Positions 1-8,201 of a stretch of 11,618 nt of DNA are shown here, piece after piece. The stretch is taken from positions 1 to 11,618 of the forward strand of contig JAPPKD010000066.1 of assembly GCA_028820215.1 (NCBI GenBank), read 5' to 3'. This DNA comes from Spirochaetaceae bacterium. Its GTDB lineage: Bacteria > Spirochaetota > Spirochaetia > SZUA-6 > Bin103. The notes under the pieces are model-generated. The model was not told the DNA's origin. It was given only the letters and a program-made list of their open reading frames with translations, and ran no database searches. Positions within the stretch are counted from its first letter, which is position 1. The number at the start of each line of letters is the position of its first letter. The translations under genes and the position numbers were made by a program.

Positions 1-2534
1 ACCAGCACGTTGCGCCGCTGGCCGATGCGGAAGGCGCGGTCGGTGGCCTGGTTCTCCACCGCCGGGTTCCACCAGCGGTCGAAGTGAATGACGTGCGACG
101 CGGCGGTCAGGTTCAGGCCGGTGCCGCCGGCCTTGAGCGACAGGATCAGGAACGGCGGCCCGTCATCCGCCTGGAATCGCTCCACGACTTCGCGCCGCTC
201 CGCGACTCCGCGCCGCTCCGCGACTCCCGTCCCGCCGTGCAGCACCAGCCCCGCGCGGCCGAACAGGGCCACGGCGTACTCGGCGAGCGGATCGATGATC
301 TCGCGATACTGGGTGAAGATCAGCACGCGCTCCTGGCGGGCGGCGAGCTCCTCGCAGAGCTCGGCCAGCCGCAGGAACTTGCCGCTGGCCGACGGCGCGT
401 ACTCGCCGTCACCGGAGAGCTGGCTGGGATGGTTGCAGACCTGCTTGAGGCGCAGCAGCGAGCCGAGCACCAGTCCGCGGCGCTCGATCCCCTCGCTGGA
501 CTCCAGGGCGCGCTGCAGCGTCTGCACCACGTGCTGGTAGAGCCTGACCTGAGCTCGCGTCAGGTGGCAGTAGCGGTCGGTCTCGGTCTTGTCGGGCAGG
601 TCGGCGATGATGCTGCGGTCGGTCTTCAGCCGGCGCAGGATGTAGGGGCTCACCAGCCGCCGCAGCGGCGCGAATGGCTGCTCCGGCCCCGCCTGCAGCG
701 ACTTGACGAAGGTTCCGAACGCCGCGCGCGAGCCGAGCAGGCCCGGATTGAGGAAGTCGAACAGCGCCCACAGGTCGCCCAGCCGGTTCTCCACCGGCGT
801 GCCGGTCAGGGCGATGCGGGCGTCCGCTGCCAGCTTCCTGGCCGCGCGGCTCTGGCGCGTCGCCGGGTTCCTGATCGCCTGCGCCTCGTCCAGGATCACC
901 AGCCGCCAGCGTAGTTCGGTGAGCCACGCCTGCCGGACCAGCATGGCGTAGGTGGTGACCGCCAGGTCAGCGGCGGCCAGACGCTCCTCCGGCGCGGCCG
1001 CGATCTCGTCCAGGGTCTGGCGGTCGGTCTCGGCCGGGTGCAGGAAGCACAGCTTCAGCGACGGCGCGAACCGCTCCGCCTCCGCGCGCCAGTTGCCGAG
1101 CAGGGACGCCGGCACCACCAGCAGAGTCGGCTTGCGCGTGCCTTCCGCGCCGGCTCCTCCGCACAGCAGCAGCGCCAGCACCTGGATGGTCTTGCCCAGC
1201 CCCATGTCGTCGGCCAGGCAGGCGCCGAGCCCCAATCCGGTGACGAAGTGCAACCACGCCAGCCCCTCGCGCTGATAGGGCCGCAGAGTCCCGCGCAGCG
1301 CTCCCGCGGCCGCCAGCTCGCGCTGCTCCAGGGTGCCGGGCCGGCGCAGCCGGTCCAGCAGCGTGCGGAGCGCCGCGCCGGCCGTCACCTGCACCCAGGG
1401 ACGGTCGGCCTCCGTCTGATCCTCCTGCCGCAGATCCGCCGACGCCCCCGCCAGCAGGCGCATGCCCTCGACGAACGAAATCGCCTCGCCGTCCGCGTGG
1501 CGCTGCAGCGCATCCCAGTGGGCGATCGCCTGTCCCAGCCGCTCCCGGTCCACTTCAACCCACTGGTTGCGGAGCAGCACCAGGCCGTCGCCGGCGCTGC
1601 GCAGCGCCTCCAGCTCCTCGGCCGACAGCGGACTGTCGCCCACGGCGACCTCGACCTTGAAGTCCAGCACCGCGTCGGCACCCACCCGCGGCGGCGTCTG
1701 GCTGCCAATCGTGACGGAAACCTGCGGGCGAGACCGTTTCCGCCACCAGTTGGGGACCCGCACCGAGAGGCCGCTGCGCTCCAGCTCCGGCACGCTCTGC
1801 AGGAAGCGATAGGCATGCTCGGGCGCCCAGGCCAGCGGGCGGTAGAGGTCGCCGGAATCGGCCAGCTCCCGCACCCAGTCGCACGCCCCGGACGCCTCCT
1901 CCACCGGCGACAGCAGGTTGATCAGCGCCGCCCGGTTCTTCGCCCCGGCATACTGCTGCAGGGCGCTGCGCAGCGGCAGGTGCTTGAGGTGTCCCCCGGC
2001 GCCGAAGCCGGAGGCGTAGGTGGCCAGGAACGCGAACGGCCGCTCCTCGTCGTTCCTGTTCTCCGCGAGATGGAAGCAGACCCGTCCCACCTGCCGCCAG
2101 CGCGGCGCCCGCGCGCGCAGCAGGGCGGCCACGCCGCCCGCGGACGCGGCGGCGTCCCGCACCCACGCGTCGAGCTGCTCCCACACGCGCTGCAGCAGGT
2201 CCACGGAGAGATACTCGCCTCCCTCCATCGGCGGAGCGTTCAGGACCCAGGTGGAGAGGAGCGCGTCGCCCGGCGGCTCGACCGCCACCTGCCCGGCGTC
2301 CACGGGCAGGTGGCAGAGCCCGGTCAGGTAGTGTTCCGCAAGCTGCTGCCAGTAGCGCAGGCCGGGGATTTCCTGGGCCGGCAGCTTCTCCGCCGCCAGG
2401 GTGAAGAGCGCGCCGCGCCAATCGGTCCGAAAAACGTCCAGGACCTCGGCCAAAGGGGATTCCGCCGTGGGCTCCTCACCTCCGGGCTCGGATTCCCACC
2501 GCAGATGGCCGGCCGGCGTCAGTCTCACGCCCAT
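1..2534 (-). CDS. SNF2/HepA-family DNA-dependent ATPase (helicase-like), C-terminus cut by window edge
   Basis: A single open minus-strand frame of about 844 codons runs from ATG 2534 off the left edge. The N-terminal ~400 residues look like the SNF2-associated (DUF3670-type) region of large bacterial SNF2 proteins. Then come the ATPase motifs: Walker A ADDMGLGKTIQ (K448), Walker B LVILDEAQ (D549-Q552), motif III LTGTPVENRLGDLWALFDFL, and helicase_C motifs IV-VI (RVLIFTQY, SLKAGGTGLNLT, WWNPAVENQATDRAFRIGQR; last R is residue 840). Known for the family: ATP-driven translocation on DNA or protein-DNA remodelling, usually without strand separation. The start has no clear ribosome binding site; an in-frame GTG lies two codons upstream (2540). 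It follows the PQQ dehydrogenase gene by 55 bp on the same strand, so co-transcription is possible but no functional link is apparent. Residues 770-781 hold a duplicated GVAERR. Only the last residues after motif VI are missing. Confidence 0.93.
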   Translation of the reverse strand, partial: MGVRLTPAGHLRWESEPGGEEPTAESPLAEVLDVFRTDWRGALFTLAAEKLPAQEIPGLRYWQQLAEHYLTGLCHLPVDAGQVAVEPPGDALLSTWVLNAPPMEGGEYLSVDLLQRVWEQLDAWVRDAAASAGGVAALLRARAPRWRQVGRVCFHLAENRNDEERPFAFLATYASGFGAGGHLKHLPLRSALQQYAGAKNRAALINLLSPVEEASGACDWVRELADSGDLYRPLAWAPEHAYRFLQSVPELERSGLSVRVPNWWRKRSRPQVSVTIGSQTPPRVGADAVLDFKVEVAVGDSPLSAEELEALRSAGDGLVLLRNQWVEVDRERLGQAIAHWDALQRHADGEAISFVEGMRLLAGASADLRQEDQTEADRPWVQVTAGAALRTLLDRLRRPGTLEQRELAAAGALRGTLRPYQREGLAWLHFVTGLGLGACLADDMGLGKTIQVLALLLCGGAGAEGTRKPTLLVVPASLLGNWRAEAERFAPSLKLCFLHPAETDRQTLDEIAAAPEERLAAADLAVTTYAMLVRQAWLTELRWRLVILDEAQAIRNPATRQSRAARKLAADARIALTGTPVENRLGDLWALFDFLNPGLLGSRAAFGTFVKSLQAGPEQPFAPLRRLVSPYILRRLKTDRSIIADLPDKTETDRYCHLTRAQVRLYQHVVQTLQRALESSEGIERRGLVLGSLLRLKQVCNHPSQLSGDGEYAPSASGKFLRLAELCEELAARQERVLIFTQYREIIDPLAEYAVALFGRAGLVLHGGTGVAERRGVAERREVVERFQADDGPPFLILSLKAGGTGLNLTAASHVIHFDRWWNPAVENQATDRAFRIGQRRNVL
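191..226. repeat. Perfect 18-bp tandem duplication inside the SNF2 gene
   Basis: Two identical, directly abutting 18-bp units occupy 191-208 and 209-226. On the coding (minus) strand they encode GVAERR twice (residues 770-781), between the 'LHGG' of helicase motif Ia/IV and the 'EVVERFQ' that follows. SNF2 proteins normally have a single spacer here (pattern LHGGTPVxERxxxVxxFQ), so this copy carries six extra residues. The reading frame is kept. Confidence 0.9.
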
Positions 2535-2589
2535 GAACACCGATTGTGCACGGAAGGCGGAGCCGCCGGCTTCAGATGCCGCTGCCCGG

Positions 2590-4542
2590 CTACTCCGGTC
2601 GCGCGAAGGCGACGAGTGCGGCGTCGGTACCGGCTCCCGTCGCGATGACGACGAACTGCCGTCCCGAGCGCGCGCGGTAGGTCATCGGGTTCCCGTTCGT
2701 TCGAAACGGCGTCGCGCCGCGCCACACCTCGGCGCCCGTCGCCGTGTCGAACGCGTACAGGTACGGCTCACCGCCGCCGACGAACACCAGACCGCCCTTG
2801 GTCACCATCGGGCCGGCGTTGCCGCGCGTGCCCAGCCGCTCCGGCAGCTCGACCCCACGCAGCAGCGGATGCCCGCGCACCTCGGGGTCGCCCTCGCCGA
2901 ACGGCACCTTCCACGCAATCTCGCCCGCATTGAGGTCGATCGCCACCAAGTGCGCGTAGGGCGGATTGATGAGTGGAATCGGGCCGAGCCTGCTTTCCGG
3001 GGCTTGTGCGACGTCCGGTCCGCCGGCCTCCCGGTACATGACCAGCGTCGCCCCGTAGGGACAGTTGTTGCTGTACGCGACGTCGACCTCCGGATCGTTG
3101 CCATCGTTCTCGCACACCTGGTTGGTGTCGGCCTGTTCCGAGGTGCGCACGTACAGCACGCCGGACTCGGGGTCGAAGGCGGCCCCGCCCCAATTTGCGC
3201 CGCCGCTCGCGCCCGGGCGCTGCAGCGTGCCCTGCAGGCTCGGCGGCGTGAACAGCGGACCCAGCCGAAAGCGCTGCATCTCCTCCACCGCCAGCGCGCG
3301 GATCTCCGGCGTCAGGTCGTTGGCATCCTCCAGCGATATGCCCTGCCCGGCAAAGGGCGGCGGTCTGGTCGGGAACGGCTGCGTCGGATACAGCACTTCT
3401 CCCGGCACGTCCGTCGCTGTGTCCACCGCACGCTCCTCGATCGGCCACACCGGCGCTCCCGTCACCCGGTCGAACACGTAGGTGAAGCCGTTCTTCGCCA
3501 CCTGCGCCACCGCGTCGATCCGGCGCCCGGCCACCGTGATCGTCACCAGGTTCGGCGCCGCGGAAAGATCGTAGTCCCAGACGCCGTGGTGAACGGTCTG
3601 GAAGTGCCAGCGGCGTTCGCCCGTGCGGGCGTCCAGGCACACCAGCGACTCCGCGAACAGGTTCGCCCCCACCCGACGGCCGCCCCAGTAGTCGCTGCTC
3701 GGCGTGCTGGTCGGTACGTACAGAAGCCCGCGCTCGGCGTCGACCGACATGAACCCCCACACGTTGGCGTGGCCGGTGTAGCGCCAAGACTCGTCCTCCC
3801 AGGTGTCGGCGCCGAATTCGTCGCTTGATTGCGGGATGGTGAAGAACACCCAGCGGCGCTCGCCGGTTCGTGCGTCGAAGGCCTGCACGGTTCCCGGCGG
3901 GTCGAATTTGCGCTGCAGCCGGTCGGGTATCCGGCTGCCCACGATCACCAGGTCTTCGAACACCACCGGCGGCGAGGTCTGGTCGAACGCTTCGCGCGTC
4001 ACGGGGCGGCCGTGACCCTCGGTCAGCAGAACGCTCCCCCGATCGCCGAAGCCCGGGTCCAGTTCACCGGTGGCGGCATCGATCGCGTACAGCCGGTCGC
4101 GGCTGTTCAGAAAGATGCGTTCAGCGTCCCCGTCGCTCCACCAGGCGATGCCCCGGTGCTTGAAACCGCTCGGAGGGGCGCCTTTGGGCCCGCCCTTGTA
4201 CGCCTCGGGATCGAAGATCCACAGCTCGGTGCCCGTCTCCGCGTCGAGAGCGGCCACGCGCATGTACATGGTGGAGAGGTACAGGACGTTGCCGATCATG
4301 ATCGGCGTCGCCTGGAATTGGCTTGGCCGGGTGCCGTACTCCTCGAGCGGCGCCTCGTTCGGCTCCCACTGCCAGACGATCTCCAGTTCGCCCACGCTGG
4401 CGACCGTGATGTCCGCAGCCGGAGAGTACTTGGTCTGAGCCTGCTCGGCGCCGACGTACGGCCACTCGATCATGACGCCCGGTTCCTGGGCGCCCGCGAG
4501 GACGGCAGACAACAGGGCGGCTGTCGCGACGAATCGCTTCAT
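2590..4542 (-). CDS. Exported PQQ-dependent (quinoprotein) dehydrogenase
   Basis: The gene encodes 650 residues with an N-terminal signal peptide (basic MKR, then a hydrophobic stretch to about residue 18, likely cut after AGA or AGAQ), so it should act in the periplasm. The rest is an eight-bladed quinoprotein propeller like soluble or glucose-dehydrogenase-type PQQ enzymes. Repeated blade motifs of the type AxDAxTGExxW occur (FDARTGERRWVF, LDARTGERRWHF, FDTATGAEVWRG), with HHGVWDYDLSAAP at 318-330, GGANWGG at 447-453, and a C-terminal TNGNPMTYRARSGRQFVVIA that fits the glucose-dehydrogenase class. No CxxCH haem motif is present, so electrons probably pass to ubiquinone or a separate cytochrome. 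The substrate (sugar or alcohol) cannot be read from sequence. GGAGGAGAG sits 9 nt before the ATG. The gene diverges from the transporter at 4671. Confidence 0.93.
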   Translation of the reverse strand: MKRFVATAALLSAVLAGAQEPGVMIEWPYVGAEQAQTKYSPAADITVASVGELEIVWQWEPNEAPLEEYGTRPSQFQATPIMIGNVLYLSTMYMRVAALDAETGTELWIFDPEAYKGGPKGAPPSGFKHRGIAWWSDGDAERIFLNSRDRLYAIDAATGELDPGFGDRGSVLLTEGHGRPVTREAFDQTSPPVVFEDLVIVGSRIPDRLQRKFDPPGTVQAFDARTGERRWVFFTIPQSSDEFGADTWEDESWRYTGHANVWGFMSVDAERGLLYVPTSTPSSDYWGGRRVGANLFAESLVCLDARTGERRWHFQTVHHGVWDYDLSAAPNLVTITVAGRRIDAVAQVAKNGFTYVFDRVTGAPVWPIEERAVDTATDVPGEVLYPTQPFPTRPPPFAGQGISLEDANDLTPEIRALAVEEMQRFRLGPLFTPPSLQGTLQRPGASGGANWGGAAFDPESGVLYVRTSEQADTNQVCENDGNDPEVDVAYSNNCPYGATLVMYREAGGPDVAQAPESRLGPIPLINPPYAHLVAIDLNAGEIAWKVPFGEGDPEVRGHPLLRGVELPERLGTRGNAGPMVTKGGLVFVGGGEPYLYAFDTATGAEVWRGATPFRTNGNPMTYRARSGRQFVVIATGAGTDAALVAFARPE

Positions 4543-4670
4543 CCCGGATCACTCTCCTCCACGGTCTGTGATCGCATCAGCCCCGGCGCCACGCTCCGCC
4601 TCAGGTCCGCGACGCTCGCGATCGGAACGACCGTTTCAGTCAACCAGCCTATACCAAGTATGGTTGTGCC
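4543..4670. other. Divergent intergenic region between PQQ dehydrogenase and SulP transporter
   Basis: This 128-bp gap must carry promoters for both outward-facing genes. Apart from the Shine-Dalgarno at 4552-4560 there is only a minus-strand TTGACT (4638-4643), which could be a -35 box but has no convincing -10 at 16-18 bp. On the plus side there is no ribosome binding site before GTG 4671. A nine-codon ORF beginning at ATG 4660 overlaps that start but shows no sign of being a gene. Confidence 0.5.
4552..4560 (-). promoter_or_regulatory. Shine-Dalgarno of the PQQ dehydrogenase gene
   Basis: Minus-strand GGAGGAGAG lies 9 nt upstream of the ATG at 4542. It is a near-consensus ribosome binding site and fixes that start, which also precedes a clean signal peptide. 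Confidence 0.75.
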
Positions 4671-5585
4671 GTGCCGAAAGCCGGCGTAGTGCTCGCGTCC
4701 GAACTGCGCGCCGACGTGCTGTCCCCGAAGACGGTACCGGCGCTGTCGGCCGGCTTCACCTCGGGGCTGGGCCTGCTGGTCGCCCAGATCGCCTTCGGGA
4801 GCCTCATCTTCTCGGGAGCGCTGGCTCCCTGGTCCTCGCAGGGCGTCGGCCTGGTGCTGTTCGGAAACTTCGCGGCGTGCCTGATCTTCGCCCTGGCCGG
4901 CGGCTACCGCGGGACGATCGCGGGGCTGTCGCCGGCGCTGGTGATCGCGATGGCGACGGTCGGGGCGTCGATGGCCGCCGAGGGCGAGGCGCGGTTCGTC
5001 ACCGCGGCCGTCGCCCTCATGATCAGCGCGGCGGCCACCGGCGTGGGCTTCTTCCTGCTCGGACGGTTCCGGCTCGCCAATCTGGTGCGATTCATCCCCT
5101 ACCCGGTAACCGCGGGATTCGTGGCCGGCATCGGCGCGTCCGTCTGCCTGGGAGGCCTGTCACTGATGGGGGCGGAAGCGGACGTGCGGTCGCTCCCCGC
5201 GCTCCTGGAGCCGTCCGTCCTGCAGCGGTGGGGGCCGGGCGCGGCGTACGGGATCGCCCTCTACCTGGCGATCAAGCGCTGGGGCAACCCGCTGATCCTG
5301 CCGGTCAGCGTCGTGCTGGCCGTCGGCGCCTACCACCTCGTGCTCGCCGCCACCGGCGTGAGCGGGGACGAGGCACGAGCGGCGGGCTTGCTGCTCACGA
5401 GCACGGCGCAAGGGGGGCTGTGGCCGGTGCTGGGGCCCGCCGATCTCGCGCGCGTGGCGTGGGCCGATCTGGCGGCGCAGATCCCGCACATGCTCACGCT
5501 GATCCTGATCGCCTTCATCTGCGTGGTCATGAACGTGGCCGGCATCGAGCTGGCCGCCAACCAGGAGCTGGACTGGGACCGGGAG

Positions 5586-5588
5586 TTT
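5586..5588 (+). other. Frameshift site 1 in the SulP gene
   Basis: The frame changes from that of GTG 4671 to the one read at 5590 onward. Dropping one T of the TTT run gives GAG TTC CGG GTG ACC (EFRVT), which restores the SulP pattern leading into GVASVIAGLGGG. In the original frame the product turns into Arg-rich nonsense and stops at 5798. Confidence 0.8.
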
Positions 5589-5769
5589 CCGGGTGACCGG
5601 CGTTGCCAGCGTGATCGCCGGCCTGGGCGGCGGCACGGTGGCGACCATCGTGGTGCCGGCGTCCCTGCGCAGCAAGCTGCTCGGAGCGTCCACTCGCCTG
5701 ACCGGCGTCGTCGCCGCCGGAGTCATCGGCGCCGCCCTGTTGCTCGGCGACGGGATTCTGGAGATCGTC

Positions 5770-5775
5770 CCGGCG
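5770..5775 (+). other. Frameshift site 2 in the SulP gene
   Basis: The frame changes again within GATCGTCCCGGCGCGCCC. Dropping one G at 5772-5773 gives IVPRALVGGILIFAGMGMLDEGLV, the expected SulP helix. Both shifts have the same sense (one surplus base each). Confidence 0.78.
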
Positions 5776-6420
5776 CGCCCTGGTCGGCGGGATCCTGATC
5801 TTCGCCGGCATGGGCATGCTGGACGAGGGCCTGGTGAAGAGCCTCAAGCGTCTGCCCTGGTCGGAGTACGGGATCATCCTGCTGATCGTGATCGTGATCA
5901 CGGCCTTCGGACTGATCGAGGGCGTGGCGGTCGGCATGCTCGCCACCCTGGTGTTCTTCGCCGTCCGCCTCAGCCGCGTGGACCCGATGCAGGCGCGGTT
6001 CACCGCGCGCGACCGGGCGAGCAGCAAGGCGCGTCCCGTCCCGGACCGCGCCATCCTGACGGAGGAGGGAGAGCGGGTGCACGCCTACCGGCTGCGCGGC
6101 TACCTGTTCTTCGGCAGCGTCTTCTCCCTGGCCGATCACCTACGGCAGTCCCTGCGCGGCGCGGAGCGTCCGCTCTGCCTGCTGCTCGACTTCGACGCCG
6201 TTTCCGGTTTCGACTTCTCGGCCGTGAACGTCCTGGCCCGATTCCTGCAGACGGCGAACGCGGCCGGGGTGCCGGTCGTCCTGAGCGGCGTGTCCGACAA
6301 GCTGCAGGCAGGGCTCGAGCGCAACCTGCCGCCCGCCGCATCCGCCGAGCTGCTGGTCGAGCCGAACGCGGATCGCGCCCTGGAGCGTTGCGAGGACCTG
6401 GTGATCGCGGCGTGGAAGGC

Positions 6421-6442
6421 GGACCGGGACCGGGACCGGGAC
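6421..6442 (+). repeat. Short hexamer tandem repeat in SulP linker
   Basis: A GGACCG hexamer repeats about 3.7 times and encodes DRDRDRDD in the charged linker between the STAS and cNMP-like domains. It looks like simple slippage expansion in a tolerant linker. Confidence 0.7.
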
Positions 6443-6876
6443 GACGAACGGCGCGCCTCGCTGCTGGAGCATGCCGCCGACGACCTCGAGCACTACCTGG
6501 AACGCCAGACCCGCTTCGAGGACCTGCTGGAACGCCTGCGAGACCGGCTGACTCCCAGGCAGTATGCGGCCGGCGACGCCCTCGCGGGGCCGGGTGCGCC
6601 GCGGGAGGGTCTGCAACTGCTGCTTTCGGGCCGGGCCTCCGGCTACGACGCCGCGAGCTCGCGTCTCTACCAGCGCGGACCCGGCGACGCGATCTGGCCG
6701 GGCGAGCTGGACGGGCACGCGGCCTCCGTGGTGGCGGACGAGCCCTGCCGGACGATGGTGCTGACGCCGTCCGCCCGGCGCCGGCTGGAGGAGCAGGACG
6801 ACCGGCTTGCCCTCACGCTGTATCGCTACCTGCTCGACGGCCGTCTCCTGGCGCTGCCGGAAACGGAGCAGGATCG

Positions 6877-7133
6877 ATGAAGACGACCGTCGGGCTGTAT
6901 GACATGTCCGGCAACGCCAGCGAGTAGGTGCAGGACTGCTACCAAGCGAGCTACGACGGCGCCCCTCCGACGGGAACGCCTGGACCCAGGGCGACTGCAT
7001 CGACCGGGTGATTCGTTCAGGCTCCTGGTACGGCAAGCCGAGCTACGTGCGCACGGCCAACCGCTGCTGTTACGCCACCTACTTCCGCAACAACAACCTG
7101 GGCTTCCGCCTGGCCAGGGCCGTCTCCGAGTAG
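6877..7133 (+). pseudogene. C-terminal remnant of an FGE/SUMF1-type (formylglycine-generating enzyme-like) protein
   Basis: Only the last ~85 residues of the FGE-sulfatase fold remain. The reading VGLYDMSGNASE-stop-VQDCYQASYDGAPP corresponds to the family pattern GLYDMxGNVWEWVxDxY, with the second Trp changed to TAG at 6925-6927. The frame then shifts near 6961-6969 and resumes as DGNAWTQGDCIDRVI, SGSWYGKPSYVRTANR and FRNNNLGFRLARAVSE, ending at TAG 7131. Full-length members are about 250-300 residues and convert a Cys of sulfatases to formylglycine or do related C-H or sulfur chemistry; this piece lacks most of the fold and cannot be active. Its ATG overlaps the SulP stop (ATGA), so it sits directly on the end of that gene, implying a deletion or recombination joint. 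Its stop is 5 bp from the stop of the convergent epimerase gene. See findings for the variable-region-like tail. Confidence 0.82.
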
Positions 7134-7138
7134 TCGGG

Positions 7139-8200
7139 CTACGAGTCCGCGGCGCCGTACCGGACACCGGTAGGGACCACGTCGGTCTCGCGGCCGGCGC
7201 GGATGGCGAGCGCCGCGTCCAGCGTGCTCCAGAAGTCGTGGTCGGGCGCGTAGCCCAGGAGCTCGCGCACCTTGGTGTGGTCGAACTCGAAGTAGTTCGG
7301 GGACGGCATGCGTACGTCCGCATACCCGGCACCCAGTCGCTCGGCCAGGGCCGGAACCAGCTCCTCCCACACGGTGAGCAGGCCGCCCAGGGTGAACGCC
7401 TCGCCCACGGCAGCCTCGGCCTCCAGCGCCAGCGCCAACCCCTTGGCGATGTCGCGCACGTCCGCCCACTCCTGCTTGAACGAGCGCCCGTCGGGACAGC
7501 GGCTGATCAGCAGGCGCTTGCCTTCCTGCCACGCCGCGTCGAGCTGCTGCAGAGCCTCCCGGGCCGCCGGCGACGGATCGGAAAGCTCCTGCAACTCCCG
7601 GCGGGCGCGGGCCACGCTCCAGGTCCGGGGAATGCCGTCCGCGTCGAGCAACTCGCTCGGCTCCAGCACCGTGGTGAAGCGGCACACGACGGTCGGCACC
7701 CCGTACTGGTGGTGGTAGTTCATGCACAGCTCCTCGCCGATCCACTTGGTCAGGAAGTAGGGCATCATGATGCGGGGGCTGACCTCGTCTTCGCGGATCG
7801 GCCGCTCGAACAGGCGGCCGTCATCCTCCGTGCGCCAGTACACCGCCTCCGTGCAGGCGTACACCAGGCGATGCAGCCCCGGCGCGTGGGCGCGGATCGC
7901 CTCCAGCACGTGCAGGGTCCCCAGCCCGTTGATCTGCAGGTACTCGACGTGGTCGTGCGGAGAGGCGAAGGCGGCGGCGATGTGATACACGGCGTCGACG
8001 CCCCGCACCGCCCGCTCGACGGCCGCGTAGTCGCGCAGGTCGCCCTCCACCAGCTCGACGTCCGCGATGCCGTCCAGCTTGTGCGCCCGGCTGGCGTCGC
8101 CGGGAAACACGAATCCGCGGATCTCGTGGCCCTGGCGCAGCAGCCGGCGGACCAGGTTGGCGCCGATGCGCCCGTTCGAGCCGGTAACCAGGATCTTCAC
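7139..8200 (-). CDS. NAD(P)-dependent epimerase/dehydratase, extended SDR family
   Basis: The gene encodes 353 residues of the extended short-chain dehydrogenase/reductase fold. A Rossmann TGSNGRIG stands at 6-13, GDLRD near 53-57 for the adenine pocket, and AAAFAS at 75-80. A YACTEAVYW strand offers a catalytic Ser/Thr-like T117, and Y148-x3-K152 (PYFLTKWIGEE) is the catalytic pair. The family typically epimerises, dehydrates or oxidises nucleotide sugars, free sugars or sugar acids; the substrate is not readable. The start is GTG at 8200, one base after the TGA of the upstream gene, with GGAGG 6 nt before it, so translation is coupled. Pairing with an enolase-superfamily acid-sugar-type enzyme suggests a shared carbohydrate or uronate pathway. 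An ATG overlapping at 8202 is out of frame (followed at once by TGA). Confidence 0.9.
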   Translation of the reverse strand: MKILVTGSNGRIGANLVRRLLRQGHEIRGFVFPGDASRAHKLDGIADVELVEGDLRDYAAVERAVRGVDAVYHIAAAFASPHDHVEYLQINGLGTLHVLEAIRAHAPGLHRLVYACTEAVYWRTEDDGRLFERPIREDEVSPRIMMPYFLTKWIGEELCMNYHHQYGVPTVVCRFTTVLEPSELLDADGIPRTWSVARARRELQELSDPSPAAREALQQLDAAWQEGKRLLISRCPDGRSFKQEWADVRDIAKGLALALEAEAAVGEAFTLGGLLTVWEELVPALAERLGAGYADVRMPSPNYFEFDHTKVRELLGYAPDHDFWSTLDAALAIRAGRETDVVPTGVRYGAADS

Positions 8201-8201
8201 A

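Larger units (their letters stand above)
4671..6880 (+). pseudogene. SulP-family anion permease with STAS and cNMP-binding-like domains, two frameshifts
   Basis: Three consecutive frames together encode one ~735-residue SulP protein. Residues 1-305 (4671-5585) carry the first transmembrane helices, including GLSPALVIAMATVGAS, NLVRFIPYPVTAGFVAGIG and an ELDWDREF segment typical of the SulP core. Residues 306-367 (5587-5772) and 368-735 (5774-6877) complete the membrane domain, a STAS domain (about 463-564, LLLDFDAVSGFDFSAVNVL) and a Crp-like cyclic-nucleotide-binding fold (about 614-719). The latter keeps PGEL but lacks the Arg of the phosphate-binding cassette, so nucleotide binding is doubtful. 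SulP proteins move sulfate, bicarbonate or dicarboxylates across the inner membrane; the substrate is unknown here. Removing one T from 5586-5588 and one G at 5772-5773 restores a continuous frame with no stops. Either the gene is recently inactivated or these are sequencing or assembly errors; the conserved downstream reading favours errors or very recent decay. The start is GTG without a clear Shine-Dalgarno. Confidence 0.88.

Noticed and set aside
1038..2648. A 536-codon plus-strand ORF, and similar long plus-strand ORFs at 84-914 and 2401-3828
   Set aside because: They are antisense to the SNF2 and PQQ dehydrogenase genes, which have unmistakable motifs. Their products are Arg/Gln/His-rich low-complexity shadows of GC-rich DNA.
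4660..4689. Nine-codon ORF from ATG 4660 overlapping the transporter start
   Set aside because: There is no ribosome binding site or coding signal; it is the end of an antisense shadow frame.
5580..5595. Programmed ribosomal frameshifting in the SulP gene
   Set aside because: There is no slippery heptamer or downstream structure seen, and two separate shifts of the same kind would be needed. Indels are simpler.
7131..7141. Transcription terminator between the convergent FGE remnant and epimerase gene
   Set aside because: Only 5 bp separate the two stop codons and no hairpin with a T-run was seen around them.
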